In this document: positions 1-11,709 of the stretch, one piece after another
Layout of the letters: each line of letters opens with the position of its first letter
Numbering within the stretch: the stretch's first letter is position 1
DNA from: Spodoptera frugiperda
Lineage: Eukaryota > Arthropoda > Insecta > Lepidoptera > Noctuidae
DNA length: 64,000 bases
Direction of reading: 5' to 3'
Assembly (NCBI RefSeq): GCF_023101765.2
Contig: NC_064233.1
Location: forward strand, 3,743,501-3,807,500
Notes under the pieces: model-generated
The model's input: the letters and a program-made list of their open reading frames with translations, nothing else
Told to the model about the DNA's origin: nothing
Database searches by the model: none
Translations under genes and position numbers: made by a program

Positions 1-225
1 GCAACGAGAGCGGCGAGCTGCTCGACTACAACGACTCCAGCGTGCTCGAGCAGTTCCACGAGGACGCGCTGCGGCAGGTCGGCTCCTGGACTATTTACTT
101 CTGTTTTTATATTATTATTGGCGCCGCCGACGGCAACGAGAGCGGCGAGCTGCTCGACTACAACGACTCCAGCGTGCTCGAGCAGTTCCACGAGGACGCG
201 CTGCGGCAGGTCGGCTCTTGGACTA
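1..225 (+). repeat. Tandem array 1: exon 3' end plus intron start, 132-bp unit, at least 2 copies
   Basis: Copies begin at 1 (cut by the window edge) and 133. Each unit holds about 86 bases of coding sequence ending CTGCGGCAG, a weak donor gtcggc, and about 46 bases of AT-rich intron. The copies differ by very few bases before diverging at about 225. More copies may lie upstream of the window. Confidence 0.8.
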
Positions 226-3200
226 TTTGCTTACTTTCTCATGTGTACCAGATCTTTAGTATAGGACGGCAAACTAGCACAAGGACCACCTCGCGATATT
301 TCTGAACCGATGCGACCTTCAAACCTTTAAGTAAAGAGCGTATCCTTCAAGTAAAGATCATATTCCTTTTTAAAAGGCTGGCAAAGCACCTGTAACTCCT
401 TTAACAAGTTGGTAAAGTACCTGTAACTCCTCTGGTTTTGCGGGTGTTCATGGGCGTTGCTGATCAAACGATCTACCATTCCGTAAAAAACCATGGTATA
501 ACCTCGGTCACTCTGTCCTATTCGTGCCGAAGCGTGGGTTTCCCACATGTCAATTCGCACGAAGCGTTTTGCTTCGAGTTTCCTTGTGCGAACCGCTAAG
601 GAATGGAATTCCTTGCCGGAGTCTGTGTTTCCTATAAAATATAACTTGGGTGTCTTCAAGTCCCGAGTGAACAGGTTGCTCATAGGTGCACGTAATCCAT
701 CGTCGGTCACATCTTTGCTGGCGAAATGGTGGCCAAACGCCATCCTAAACGTAAGGTCTGTTTATCCCCGAAGGGGTAGGCAGAGGTGCACATTACGGCA
801 CGTAATGCCGCTATACAATGTACACACACTTTTCGATATGTGTTATAAGTTTCATGTAATAGGGGGTGAACCTATTGCCATATACAAGGACGCCATCCTA
901 TTAAGTATAAAAAAAATATAATAACAATTAATGATAGAATATTATATATAATGTTGCAGGCGGGCTCCGGGCTAGCGCAGGCGCGGGTGACGCTCGCAGT
1001 GTTCCTGGCGATAGCGGGCGCCTCGCTCGAACTGTCCGCCATCCCCTTCATACTGCCCTCCGCCGAGATCGAACTCTGTATACTACCGCACGAGAAGAAC
1101 TGGCTTAGTAAGTACTATGTATATAGTTTTCTTTTTTTTTCATAACTAGCTGATCCGGCAAACTTCGTACCGCCTCAATAATTTTGTTTTCACCTTTTAA
1201 ACCTTCCCTGGACTTCCACAAATAATTCAAGACCAAAATTAGCCAAATCGGTCCAACCGTTTTCGAGTTTTAGCGAGACTAACGAACAGCAATTAATTTT
1301 TGTATATAAGATTTAAAAAAGTATGAAGTCTGTACTGTAATCTTTTTGTGTGTGAAAAACTTAAAAACTGCTGAATAAGTTTTCGTACGATTTACACTAG
1401 TAGATAATACCCGACTACCCGTAGATAGTAGATAACCTGCTATTAATGTAATTAATCGTTTGACAACTTTCATAGAACTGTACCTCTACTATGAGTTTGA
1501 AACAATAATATAAAAAAATCAAAACGTTTCAAAATAAATGCCGTCGAAAGAAATGGTTCCAAGATTTCGTGGCTTGATATTTAATTTTGTGTTTGTTTAT
1601 ATCTTTTAAGGTTTAAGTAGTTGTAAGTTTGTAAAATCAGTTATAGACACATTTCCTGATCCTTTACCACGAGTTTGAAGCAATTGTTTAAATTAAAGTA
1701 TACATTTTAGTTCCACATGTGGTAGAGGCGTTGTCAAATTTGCCGTACAAAAAATTTACGCCGTCGCTAGCGACTATCGACAAATACTATTGCTTCAAAC
1801 TCATAGATCATCTGATCAGAGCCTCTAGGGCTCTGATCAGTTTTACTATCGAAGTGTTTAACATGATATCATAATTTTTATTGTATAATTTGTATTCCAG
1901 TAATGATAAGCCTGGTAGGCGGGTCGCTAGGCGCGGTGGGATGGGGCGCGCTGTCCGAGCGACTCGGTCGGCGACGGTGTCTCGTGTCATGCCTCGCTGT
2001 TAACGCAGTCTTCGCCGCCATAGCCGCCTTCATGCCCACTTATGGGACTTTCATGATGGCTAGGTAAGCGTCTAATCTACAATATAAAAATAAGTCGGGT
2101 TTTCCTTCCTGACGCTATAACTCCAGAACGCACGAACCGATTTCCACGGTTTTGCATTCGTTGGAAAGTTCTCGGGCTCCGTGACGTTTAAAGCAAATTC
2201 AGGAAAAAATTAAGGGAAAAGCAGGAAAACAGGGAAAATCATTGGTGGCGAAACGGAGTTCGCCGAGTTTGCTAGTTTAATATGTATGTTAATGAGATTA
2301 AGGTTGATGGTTGCTTAGCAGGAATTGAGTAAGTTAAAATGCGTGTTTGCTTGAGGACTGTTTATTTACGACTAACGGGGATGGGGGCACGCGACGCGCT
2401 TCACAAACACATGTACAATTAACAATATAGATATAACAATGTTGTTTAGATTTTTCTTTGAGAATAATAAGTGTTTTGGAGTGCTTTTCCGCCAGAGATG
2501 TGCTATGTAACTATGCTACGAAGATGTAATAGCTAAGCTGTGAAAGTATGTGACCATTTCTACTGATACTAAGCTATGTAGCTGTGCGAGGAAAATGCAC
2601 AGCTCGAGTATGCGATCTCTCCATATAAAAAACATAGCTTAGCTTAGTCCGTTTCCACCAGTACCAAGCTATGTGTACCAATGAATATGATTGGTGGAAG
2701 CCAAACGCATCCACAGCAACGTAGCATAGCGCATCTCTGGTGGAAAAGCACTCTTATTGTTTAGTTTATGTTTAGGTACAATTTTTTTAACAATTTTGAA
2801 CTTTCCGTTAAAGCCTTGGCAGATAATTTTAGAATACCTTATGGAATTAAACTACACTAACGCTATCTGCTAACCGCGAAAAAATATGTTACAGATTCTG
2901 TTCATCCCTGGGGTCTGGTGGCATAGTCCCTACCTCGTACACGTACTGCGGCGAGATATGGTGGCGGGCGCGGCGGGGCGCAGCGCTAGGCGCCCTGGCG
3001 GCGGCGGCGGGCGCGGGGGGCGCAGCCGCCGCAGCCCTGGCCGCCGCCGTACTGCCGCAGACCGGCGCCTCCACGCTCATTGAGAATAAGGAGCATTTTA
3101 GTGCTTGGCATAGGTCGGTATATAAATCTAGACTTTTACATAAGCTGATTCTTCATATACAAAATGACATGGGCAATAAAATCTTAATAATTATTCCATG

Positions 3201-6200
3201 TCAAAACTATAACTATATATAACTACAACCCCAATCATAGCTGTTAAAGCATTCAGAATACGGAATATACAGCTTTAGTTCATTCAATCAATATTCACGC
3301 AATACGTATGAAATTTTACAATATCAATGTCGATCGATCGGCATTAGATTCGAGGTTAAGCCTAACAGTACCCTTAGTATATAAGTTTGCTTTACATTTA
3401 AGCATTTGCATTATGCATGTACATATTATACATTATAACCTTCCTCTTAAATCACTTTATTTATTTAAAAGTACCGCATCAATATCCGTTGCATAACTTT
3501 AAAGACTTTTACTAGGGTCATTGTTTTAAGCATACAAAGGGACACGGGGACAGAGAAAGGGACTTTGTTTTATACTATGTAGTGAAGTAATCGGAACGAA
3601 AGCGTGTTCGTCGCTCTGATTGGCCGGAGCGAAAAACACCAACCAATCGACAAAAACAAAAAACAATGCCGTCCATCTGTGATGTGACTAAAGACTCTAT
3701 CGGTTCGACCTCTCAACCCCTAACCATCACCCCCTATTGCAGATACCTGCTCCTGTGCACGATCCCGATCCTGGCGTCGCTGGTGAGCCTGATCTGGACG
3801 CAGGAGTCGCCGCGGTACCTGCTCGACGTCGGCAGGGAGGTCGACGCCATGATGGTCTACCAGGTAACTCATTTGTTTATTTAATCGAGCAGACGTATTA
3901 CCTGATGGTAAGCAATCGCCGCCGCCCATGGACACTTGAAACACCAGAGGCTCTACAAGTGCGTTACCGGTTTTTTGGGAGTTAGGAATTTAAGGGTTGT
4001 TGTTCGGGAATGGGGATGGGGAAGATTGGGAAGGGGGAATTGGGCCTCCGGTAACCTCACTCACATAACGAAACACAACGCAAGCGTTGTTTCACGTCGG
4101 TTTTCTGTGAGGCCGTGGTATCACTCCGGTCGAGCCAGCCCATTCGTGCCAAAGCATGGCTCTCCCACACTTAAACCTCACCACCTACACACCTCATTTA
4201 TTTATTTATTTATAGCCTTTTTACCAGATTGGCGATATATCAAAAAAGGGCCAAATTAAAAATACCCTTAACCGATGAGCATGCATGATAAGACTGATGA
4301 CTGTTGATGAAGCGAAAGAAGTAAATAAGATTCATAGCAATTGGTGTTCCATTGTCTCTGCCTACCCCCATGGGAGACAGGCTTGAGGTTATGTATGTAT
4401 GTATGTATGTAATAGCCTTTTTATTCGGACATGACAAAATTTATTTTATGTTATCAGTGCATTCTTTCTCTATTTCTAGGTAACTAGTGTATAAATAAAG
4501 AAGTATGTTATTTCCTTGATAAAATTCAATTTCACAATTCAGTGCAATTACAGTACATTATTTTTATTTTACTATAACTATTAGAATGTTGTTTACTTTA
4601 CGTTATTATGTTGCCCAACTAAAAAAAAAACAAAATAATCGAGACAAAAAAAAAATAGTACCCTATAGTATAGACAATTTGTATAATTATTTTTATGCGG
4701 CTTATGTAATATTTATTTTTTTCTTGAATTACCTGACGTATATTGAATCTTTTCATGAATTACTTTACATATATTTGTTTTATTCTCGAATTACCTTAAG
4801 TATATCGATTGTTTTCTTGACTGACCTGCTGTATATCCCCCTCCCCCCTTAGAGCATCCACAGCAGCAACAAGTTCCGCGCGTGCGGCGGGTCGGCGGTG
4901 TCGGCGGCGGGGCCCGACTACCGCCTCGGGGAGCTCGCGCTGCCCGGCAAGCGGCGCCCCGCCGCGCTGCATCACGTCCGGCATAGCGTCAAGATGGTGA
5001 GCGACCATAACACATATACTACTAATACATAATACTACCGCCTCGGGGAGCTCGCGCTGCCCGGCAAGCGGCGCCCCGCCGCGCTGCATCACGTCCGACA
5101 TAGCGTCAAGATGGTGAGCGACCATAACACATATACTACTAATACATAATACTACCGCCTCGGGGAGCTCGCGCTGCCCGGCAAGCGGCGCCCCGCCGCG
5201 CTGCATCACGTCCGACATAGCGTCAAGATGGTGAGCGACCATAACACATATACTACTAATACATAATACTACCGCCTCGGGGAGCTCGCGCTGCCCGGCA
5301 AGCGGCGCCCCGCCGCGCTGCATCACGTCCGACATAGCGTCAAGATGGTGAGCGACCATAACACATATACTACTAATACATAATACTACCGCCTCGGGGA
5401 GCTCGCGCTGCCCGGCAAGCGGCGCCCCGCCGCGCTGCATCACGTCCGACATAGCGTCAAGATGGTGAGCGACCATAACACATATACTACTAATACATAA
5501 TACTACCGCCTCGGGGACCTCGCGCTGCCCGGCAAGCGGCGCCCCGCCGCGCTGCATCACGTGCGACATAGCGTCAAGATGGTGAGCGACCATAACACAT
5601 ATACTACTAATACATAATACTACCGCCTCGGGGAGCTCGCGCTGCCCGGCAAGCGGCGCCCCGCCGCGCTGCATCACGTCCGACATAGCGTCAAGATGGT
5701 GAGCGACCATAACACATATACTACTAATACATAATACTACCGCCTCGGGAGCTCGCGCTGCCCGGCAAGCGGCGCCCCGCCGCGCTGCATCACGTGCGAC
5801 ATAGCGTCAAGATGGTGAGCGACCATAACACATATACTACTAATACATAATACTACCGCCTCGGGGAGCTCGCGCTGCCCGGCAAGCGGCGCCCCGCCGC
5901 GCTGCATCACGTCCGACATAGCGTCAAGATGGTGAGCGACCATAACACATATACTACTAATACATAATACTACCGCCTCGGGGACCTCGCGCTGCCCGGC
6001 AAGCGGCGCCCCGCCGCGCTGCATCACGTGCGACATAGCGTCAAGATGGTGAGCGACCATAACACATATACTACTAATACATAATACTACCGCCTCGGGG
6101 AGCTCGCGCTGCCCGGCAAGCGGCGCCCCGCCGCGCTGCATCACGTCCGACATAGCGTCAAGATGGTGAGCGACCATAACACATATACTACTAATACATA

Positions 6201-9200
6201 ATACTACCGCCTCGGGGAGCTCGCGCTGCCCGGCAAGCGGCGCCCCGCCGCGCTGCATCACGTCAGACATAGCGTCAAGATGGTGAGCGACCATAACACA
6301 TATACTACTAATACATAATACTACCGCCTCGGGGAGCTCGCGCTGCCCGGCAAGCGACGCCCCGCCGCGCTGCATCACGTCAGACATAGCGTCAAGATGG
6401 TGAGGCCTGTAGTATATCATTATATCTGGCATAGGACATCCACAGTTGAACAAAGGCTTCCAATCTATACTTTCTATACTAATATTATAAAGCTGAAGAG
6501 TTTGTTTGATTGTTTGTTTGTTTGTTTGAACGCGCTAATCTCAGGAACAACTGGTCCAATTTGAATAATTATTTTTGTGTTGGATAGTGTCTTCATCGAG
6601 AAAGGTTATATACTATAAACCATCACGCTATGATCAATAGGAACCGAGAACAGCGGGTGAAACTGCGCGAAAGTAGCTAGTTAGACATAAGACTCCTTCC
6701 AATGACTTATATATGGACCGCTTCAAAGACTTGTATAACTATGCTAACTTCTGTCAGTGGTTTTGTCTGCGTTCCCGTGGGATAAAAAGTATCCCTTCTT
6801 CCGATCCGTTTGGTTATTCATTCGCGCCGACCAATCTGAGCACCGAACGCAACCTCGTTTCGTTTTTGTTCAACAGTTTAAGGATAGAAATGTTTGTTAA
6901 TCGCATAAAAACAGCTGAAAGGATCGGCATAAAATTTGAGAAAGAGATAGATTATAGCCTGGAATAACACATACAGCACTTTTTATCCCACGGAAACGCA
7001 ACCGAAATCATTGGTAGAAATTAATCTATAATATAAAAATTAATCGCTGAGCATGTTCCTAAGCGCAAATCTCGAAAACAGCTAAACCGATTACGTTACT
7101 ACGTTTTTTGTTGGGCTTGTACATCCTCACAGAGTTTCGCATTTATAATACATATTAGTGAAATGTAACCAAATAATAATAATTATGTTATTACCTCCCC
7201 CCTCTAGTTCTGGCAGTCATTCTTCCAGTTATTCTCGAGTACGTACCGGAGGACCACACTCTCGCTCGGAGGGACCTTGCTCTTCACCATGGCGATACAG
7301 GTTCGTTCTATATCTATATACTACTTCTCTACCTAAGCCTTTCACTGCCAACAAAAAACTGTTAAAGGCTATTCCTCCACTAGTGTCGGACAACATTGTC
7401 CGACATGGCGTCTAATGTGTTAACCCGATAGGGATGATAAATTAAAATCTATGTAGTCCGTCAGTTAGGTAATGAAAAAATATTAGACACGTATTTTTTT
7501 CATTTTGTCGTATAAGATAACAATACTTAGATAAAACGAATCAAAGTTTAGGAGTTGTAGCAAATACGTAATTTCTACGTATAAACGTGCGTATAGAAGT
7601 GACGTCACACAATATTTCATATCAATATATTTGGAAATTATATGTTTACCTGAAACAATTTAAAATACTTGTCTAATGTTTTAAAATAATCTACAAGACG
7701 GATATTAGAATATATATGGTAAGCGTCCATAGGTCCGCATCGCACGCAACGGATTTTAGTTAGTCTTGTATAGAAACTGATACAACTGCGTCCACTGATC
7801 CGCATCGTACGGACCGCATCATCGGCAATGCCTACATGCGATGCGTACTGATGACGTCATACGGAATGCGTGCGATGCGGGCTATTTTTTTTGAGAGGAA
7901 AAATCATCCAATGACTTCTCCCGCCTTGGGCGAGGCGAGAGGGAGTGTCAGACTCTTACTGACTAAAAACCACCCCGTTCCAACTCCTGCCTGTCGAGCC
8001 GGAGCCCCGGTAAACCCGATAGTCCGCAACTCCGGATTGCGATGCGGGCCTGTGGACGCTTACCTTTAGAGAACCTTAACATTCTAGCGGCTATAGGGTA
8101 TTATCCTACTAGTCAAATTCAAAACTTTTATCGAAATGTCAAAAACGTTACTTTTCTATGAATTTTGTATGAGGGGTGCTTGTTTGTTATTGCAAATTAT
8201 GACGTCATAATTTTTTTGCATCAAATAGCATACTTATTTCTCTAAAGTTAGCTAGAAAATTTTTATAAATAAGTATATCGTAAAAATAATGAATGAAATT
8301 ACGATTATTTTGGGATATTTTATTACATTGAAATGACAAAATAATTTATTTTTGACCTAGGAAACTACCCAATTCTTAACCAATTTAATTCCAATCTTTG
8401 TCCACAGTACTACCTAGCCTCCTACATACCGGCAACCGTAGTAAAAATGGAAAGCGATCTCTACGAGGCGTCAAAACAAATCGTAGGCAACGACACGTTA
8501 ACAGACGTGCACTACAACACGACGCTAGAAAACATAGAGTACTACAACGTGACGTTCAACAAATGCACCGTGCGCGACATGTTGATGTCGCATGTCGCCT
8601 TCCGCAACTGTTCCTTCTACAACGTCGCCTTCTCCAATCTGAAGACGTCGTTCACTACCTTCGAGGGGTGCTTGTTTGTTAATAGCACGTGAGTATGCTT
8701 CATATTGTCATATTCGATACTAGTTTTTGTGTGTATATTGTCTTCTGGTAGCATTTGGGATACTAGCTTCGTAGTTTCGTATACAATACTAGCCTTTGCG
8801 TGGTATATTGCCTTTTGGGATTTTGACTTATTGCCTTCTCTAAGATCGGAATTGATAAAGTAGGCAGGTTGTCTGTATCGTGAGATCAAAACAGACATAC
8901 ACGTACCTGTACCCGTAATCTTTACCCATACTCACGCTCACACCCACACCGTACCCTATCCCCCTATCCCTACTCCTACCCCTTTTTTTTAATCTCAATT
9001 TTTATTAGGGCTTTTTTCCTAATAGAACATGACAGCCCCATTATATGATACAAAATTAAATGATTTAAGGATATAGGTACACAGAAAGCAGCTTAACAAG
9101 GTTTAGCTTGCCCTTAAAAAACAAATGGTTGAATGCAACAGAAATCTAGCCTCAGGTGAAAGTGGAGATTCCAAAATGCTATTAAAAAAACCAATATTAA

Positions 9201-11709
9201 AATCTCCTACCCCTTTATGTCCCTTTTCGGGTCATCAGGTCTCAAGCAAACGTTGTGCCTAACTGCAGCTAAATCTGTTGCGAAGCGCTTCATCCCGCGC
9301 CGCGCCACGCGTGTACTGTGAACGGTTCAAACTAATTTCGACTATTGGTTCTGTAGTTACAGCGTAAAGTCCACTATGGGTAACTTAATATCCGACAAAC
9401 TTATTTTAAATACGTTTGGTCCAGTAATCGCTTCCTGTGTGCGCCGCGTGTTACTGTGCACCCACGATACAGGAAAAAATTCTCGTGTAGTTGGTTCTGT
9501 ATGACCATGCTGTATTATAGTATCATCAACCGGTCATGATGATGGATATGTTCTGCTAGTAAACATCGATTTTGGGCTCATTAGATATGTCAATTTCTCC
9601 TGGTGACGAAGATGTATAATTAAAAGCGTGATTTTAGTTTTAATATCTTAACTAAACACGGTTTACTCACGTAAATGAATTGAGAAAAGCTCTACTAGTA
9701 TCGAATCACAGCGAGACTCTTCATCATGACCACCTTGCGCAGATGCGGCGAGGTAGATTTTTAGTCAATTTACTATGTCTCACGATAATTTAAATATCTT
9801 GTTCACAGAATAATAGACACGGACATGGAAGTGGAGCGCGAGTTCGACAAGTGGTGCGTGTTCAACAACACGATAGTGCGGGGGATGCAGGGGGGATGCG
9901 CGCGGCACGCAGACCTCACGTCCAAGCTGGGCGGGATGACCACTGAGCAGAGCTACGTGGCACACGCCATGTTCCTCGTCACCTTCATCGCTTTTATGCC
10001 ACAAAGTTTACGGCCTGTTGGTAAGTACCTATTAGTTTTTAAACTGATATTGTCACTAGTACTAGTCTATCATTAGAACTTAAAACGGGATATTTACCAT
10101 GTTTATTTGTTTGCCGAGTGTCCGATATTTCGGCACTGTTGCAACCGCCACGGATCTATATAGGTTGTATAGCTCCGTCCCTCTTGCACTGCTCAATGAT
10201 CGAACATTCTGACACAATTGTAATAGCAGACTAAGGCCCCTGTTCATCCGTGATCCGTGATTTTTTATGGTATTAGCCGGTAAACGAGCAGACGGTTCTC
10301 CTGATGGTAAGATATAGCCGTCGCCCATGGACACCTGAAACACCAGCGTTGTAGCTGCGTTGACGGCCTTTTGGAGGTTAGGAATTTAAGGGTTGTTGGG
10401 GAATCGGGGATTGGGAAGATTGGGTAGGGATAATAGGGTCTCCGTTAACCTCACTCACACAATGAAACACAACGCAAGCGTTGTTTCACGTCGGTTTTCT
10501 ATAAAGCCTTAGTATCACTTCGGAAGTGTGACTAAAAAAAATACTGTCTCTCTTAGCGGATCGATTTCTTGGTCAAGTTAAACATTTGCTGGGGTTATTA
10601 TCAGTTTTTCAAAAAGGACGGACGTCTTATTAATAGAACGGACTCCGGAATTGTTCTATGTACATACATAAATACATATAACAGTGTACTCACAATAAGT
10701 GATAACAGCATTTTCTACTATCTGTCAACCATTACAATACTATGTACTTTCCCCAGATCCAATCAATTTCCCAACTTTAAAAAAAAAGAGTAATAAACTA
10801 AAATCTCCCTTCCAGTGGCGATGTGTGGGGCGTGTATATTGCTGTCTCCCTTAATCTACATAGCGCAGAGCGAGACGGCGCTATACGTCGTAGAAGCGGT
10901 GTATCGGTTCTTCATAACGCTGATATTTTACTCAGTGGGGGTTAGCGTCGTGGATTCTTACCCGCATAACTTGAGGTAAGGAAAATGGGATTTTATGTTT
11001 TAGTCATAGAGTTTATTTTTGATTATATGAGTTGACTGGCATAGTAAGGAAATAGATCTATCTATCTATCTATACTATTTTGTTTTATGGTATAAGCCAC
11101 ATTTTAATTATTATAATCTAACTGTTAGAACATGAACTTGCAACTATTATCGAAAAACTCAAAAAATCTAGATGTAAAATCATAAAATGTGATGTCATAG
11201 TAGGGAGGGGGAGGTCCCACAAATGTGACCAATTGTGACAAGGACGGGGGAGGGGGTCAAAAATCATGAAATTTGTTAGACGTAATTTATGGATGGTCCC
11301 TAATAGGGCCTCCGGTAACCTCACTCACACAGCGAAACACAACACAATCGTTGTTTCATGTCGGATTTTTTAAAGTCTGAAGTGGTATCACTTCGGTCGA
11401 GCCAACGTCGTCACGATCGCTCCGCACGAACCGGCCCATTCGTGCCGAAGCATGGCTCTCCCACACTTATATGTTTGTAAATTCGCTCACGTTACAGGAG
11501 TAAATCCTAGGGCAATGTTTAAAAGAAATAGAGTGTAACGTGAGTGCAATCCGTTGTGCAGATGCACGGCGCACGGCGTGCTGCTGTCGGCGACGTACGT
11601 GGGGGGCGCGGTGGTGCGCGGCGCGGGCGAGGCCGGCCCCCCCCACTCCGCGCTGCTCGCCGCCGCGCTCGCCGCCGCCGCCACCGCCGCCGCCGCCGCC
11701 AGGCACTAG
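1..11709 (+). CDS. SV2-like major facilitator transporter, 3' eleven exons (5' end outside window)
   Basis: Exons: ?-209 (or 77), 960-1107, 1901-2063, 2895-3113, 3743-3863, 4853-4996, 7208-7300, 8408-8688, 9809-10020, 10816-10975, 11562-11709 (stop TAG). All joins keep frame and use AG/GT. The order fits synaptic vesicle glycoprotein 2 relatives: ALRQ+AGSGLAQ before TM1, the MFS loop motif LSERLGRRR in exon 3, RFCSSLGSGGIVPTSY in exon 4, QESPRYLL in exon 5, SSTYRRTT before TM7 in exon 7, a luminal loop with pentapeptide-like spacing and N-glycosylation sequons in exons 8-9, then TM8-TM12. The last helix is a nearly pure alanine run ending RH. SV2 proteins sit in secretory-vesicle or plasma membranes; the substrate of this one cannot be told. 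About 588 residues are visible. Oddity: three exon ends are tandemly multiplied. Family call is firm; the subtype is not. Confidence 0.85.
375..480 (+). mobile_element. LINE 3'-end fragment (GGCAACGCACCTGTAACTCC family)
   Basis: Degenerate copy of a dispersed sequence present at least ten times here, with the core ACCTGTAACTCCTCTGGTGT, then a segment around CATGGGCGGCG and CGTCTGCTCGTTTGCC. Better copies end in a short A-rich tail, as expected for 5'-truncated LINE insertions. An internal short duplication is visible here. Confidence 0.5.
547..745 (+). mobile_element. Non-LTR retrotransposon RT C-terminal fragment
   Basis: Reads FLVRTAKEWNSLPESVFP, then YNLGVFKSRVNRLL: the typical C-terminal tail of LINE reverse transcriptases (W-N-x-LP followed by F-K-x-x-V-N-x-L). 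No RT catalytic part remains upstream. A dead 5'-truncated copy in the first visible SV2-like intron. Confidence 0.65.
763..886 (-). mobile_element. tRNA-headed SINE, 3' half
   Basis: Contains the tail block of the SINE family seen complete at 61299-61588: CCCCGAAGGGGTAGGCAGAG, GTGCACATTACGGCACGTAA and a block about 60 bases on reading CCTATTGCCATATAC. The tRNA-like head is missing. Confidence 0.6.
2076..2275 (+). mobile_element. Helitron-like non-autonomous element (family I)
   Basis: Begins near AATATAAAAATAAGTCGGG and ends in hairpin GGCGAAACGGAGTTCGCC followed by GCTAG|T. A 3' hairpin before CTAG next to T fits Helitrons. A second copy lies at 62485-62650. Located in an intron of the SV2-like gene. 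Confidence 0.55.
2480..2754. mobile_element. MITE with terminal inverted repeats (GTGCTTTTCC family)
   Basis: Left end GTGCTTTTCCGCCAGAGATG is mirrored at the right by CATCTCTGGTGGAAAAGCAC, about 275 bp apart, with no coding capacity. Related copies occur at 48405-48570 and 63035-63290. Confidence 0.65.
3410..3588 (-). mobile_element. Helitron-like element (family J), partial
   Basis: On the minus strand it begins TTCACTACATAGTATAAAAC and runs through the GTCCC-rich block; the CTAG end seen in the copy at 60834-61018 is missing. Intronic. Confidence 0.5.
3885..4180 (-). mobile_element. Composite SINE/LINE-tail repeat (family A/B)
   Basis: Minus-oriented copy of a roughly 290-bp repeat running from GTGGGAGAGCCATGCTTTGG to the LINE-type 3' block CCATCAGGTAATACGTCTGC. 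Full plus-strand copies at 18502-18776 and 46287-46588 show that the two blocks belong to one element. Immediately downstream of an SV2-like exon. Confidence 0.6.
4921..6402 (+). repeat. Tandem array 2: SV2-like exon 6 end plus splice donor, 117-bp unit, 13 copies
   Basis: Copies start at 4921, 5038, 5155, 5272, 5389, 5506, 5623, 5740, 5856, 5973, 6090, 6207 and 6324. The copy at 5740 is 116 bp because one G is missing. Each unit carries the last coding part of exon 6, ending GTCAAGATG, its donor gtgagc, and 38 bp of intron ending CATATACTACTAATACATAA. The frame closes at TAA inside every unit, so units are not extra coding repeats. Variants GAGCTC/GACCTC and CACGTC/CACGTG alternate among copies 5-11. 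Long minus-strand open frames here are only shadows. Confidence 0.93.
6473..6680 (+). mobile_element. Helitron-like element (family H)
   Basis: Begins TCTATACTAATATTATAAAG, has GTTTGTTTGAACGCGCTAAT internally, and ends AGTAGCTAG|T after a GC-rich hairpin. Five copies lie in the window (also 19216-19402, 57812-57987, 60591-60787, 61703-61919). Confidence 0.65.
7719..8064. mobile_element. MITE (GGTAAGCGTCC ends) split by a SINE
   Basis: GGTAAGCGTCCATAGGTCCG at the left is mirrored by a right end CGGGCCTGTGGACGCTTACC. The right part is displaced by a SINE at 7883-8037. Internal text is rich in GCGATGCGG-type words. Confidence 0.6.
7871..8049 (-). mobile_element. Poly(A) SINE (family K) with 12-bp target duplication
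   Basis: The element 7883-8037 lies between two copies of TGCGATGCGGGC (7871-7882 and 8038-8049). Minus orientation: oligo-T at the left is its poly(A) tail. Core words are GACTAAAAACCACCCCGTTC and CCGCCTTGGGCGAGGCGAG. Confidence 0.75.
8408..8688 (+). CDS. SV2-like exon 8: luminal pentapeptide-repeat loop
   Basis: This exon encodes 93 residues between TM7 and TM8. It contains sequons NDT, NTT, NVT, NCS and NST, with phenylalanine or leucine recurring about every five residues (NVTFNKC, HVAFRNC, NVAFSNL, TTFEGC, LFVN), the hallmark of the large luminal domain of SV2 proteins. This is the best single piece of evidence separating the gene from other MFS sugar or organic-ion transporters. The donor gtgagt leaves AC to be completed by exon 9. 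Confidence 0.85.
8990..9650. other. SV2-like intron, no recognised feature
   Basis: Intronic sequence between exons 8 and 9. It has a T-rich start and GC-richer stretches, but I see no exon, RNA gene or bounded element in it. Confidence 0.4.
9655..9765. mobile_element. Palindromic MITE fragment (family E)
   Basis: Shares GTTTACTCACGTAAAT and the TCTACTAGTA segment with 49240-49380 and 21525-21612. One inverted end is decayed here. Confidence 0.4.
10140..10520 (-). mobile_element. MITE fragment followed by an A/B-family repeat
   Basis: 10140-10240 contains GTATAGCTCCGTCCCTCTTG and ends GCAGACTAAGGCCCCTG, matching the palindromic element nested at 59873-60018. 10263-10520 is a minus A/B copy with CCCATGGACACCTGAAACAC and CGCAAGCGTTGTTTCACGTC. 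Intronic. Confidence 0.5.
11305..11470 (-). mobile_element. A/B-family repeat, B half
   Basis: Contains GGGCCTCCGGTAACCTCACT and ends CATGGCTCTCCCACACTTAT, as in 59697-60072. It abuts the last SV2-like exon's intron end. Confidence 0.5.

Noticed and set aside
5017..5034. TACTAAT in array 2 units as a proven branch point
   Set aside because: No convincing polypyrimidine tract or acceptor follows within the unit; mentioned only as a word.
4921..6402. CRISPR-like regular array
   Set aside because: Eukaryotic context; the units are directly adjacent with no variable spacers, and they contain exon sequence.
4796..6453. Long minus-strand open frames with a 39-residue repeat (VAHHLDAMSDVMQRGGAPLAG type)
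   Set aside because: The 117-bp unit is divisible by three, so the antisense of the exon array stays open by arithmetic. The sense strand has the coherent MFS exon.
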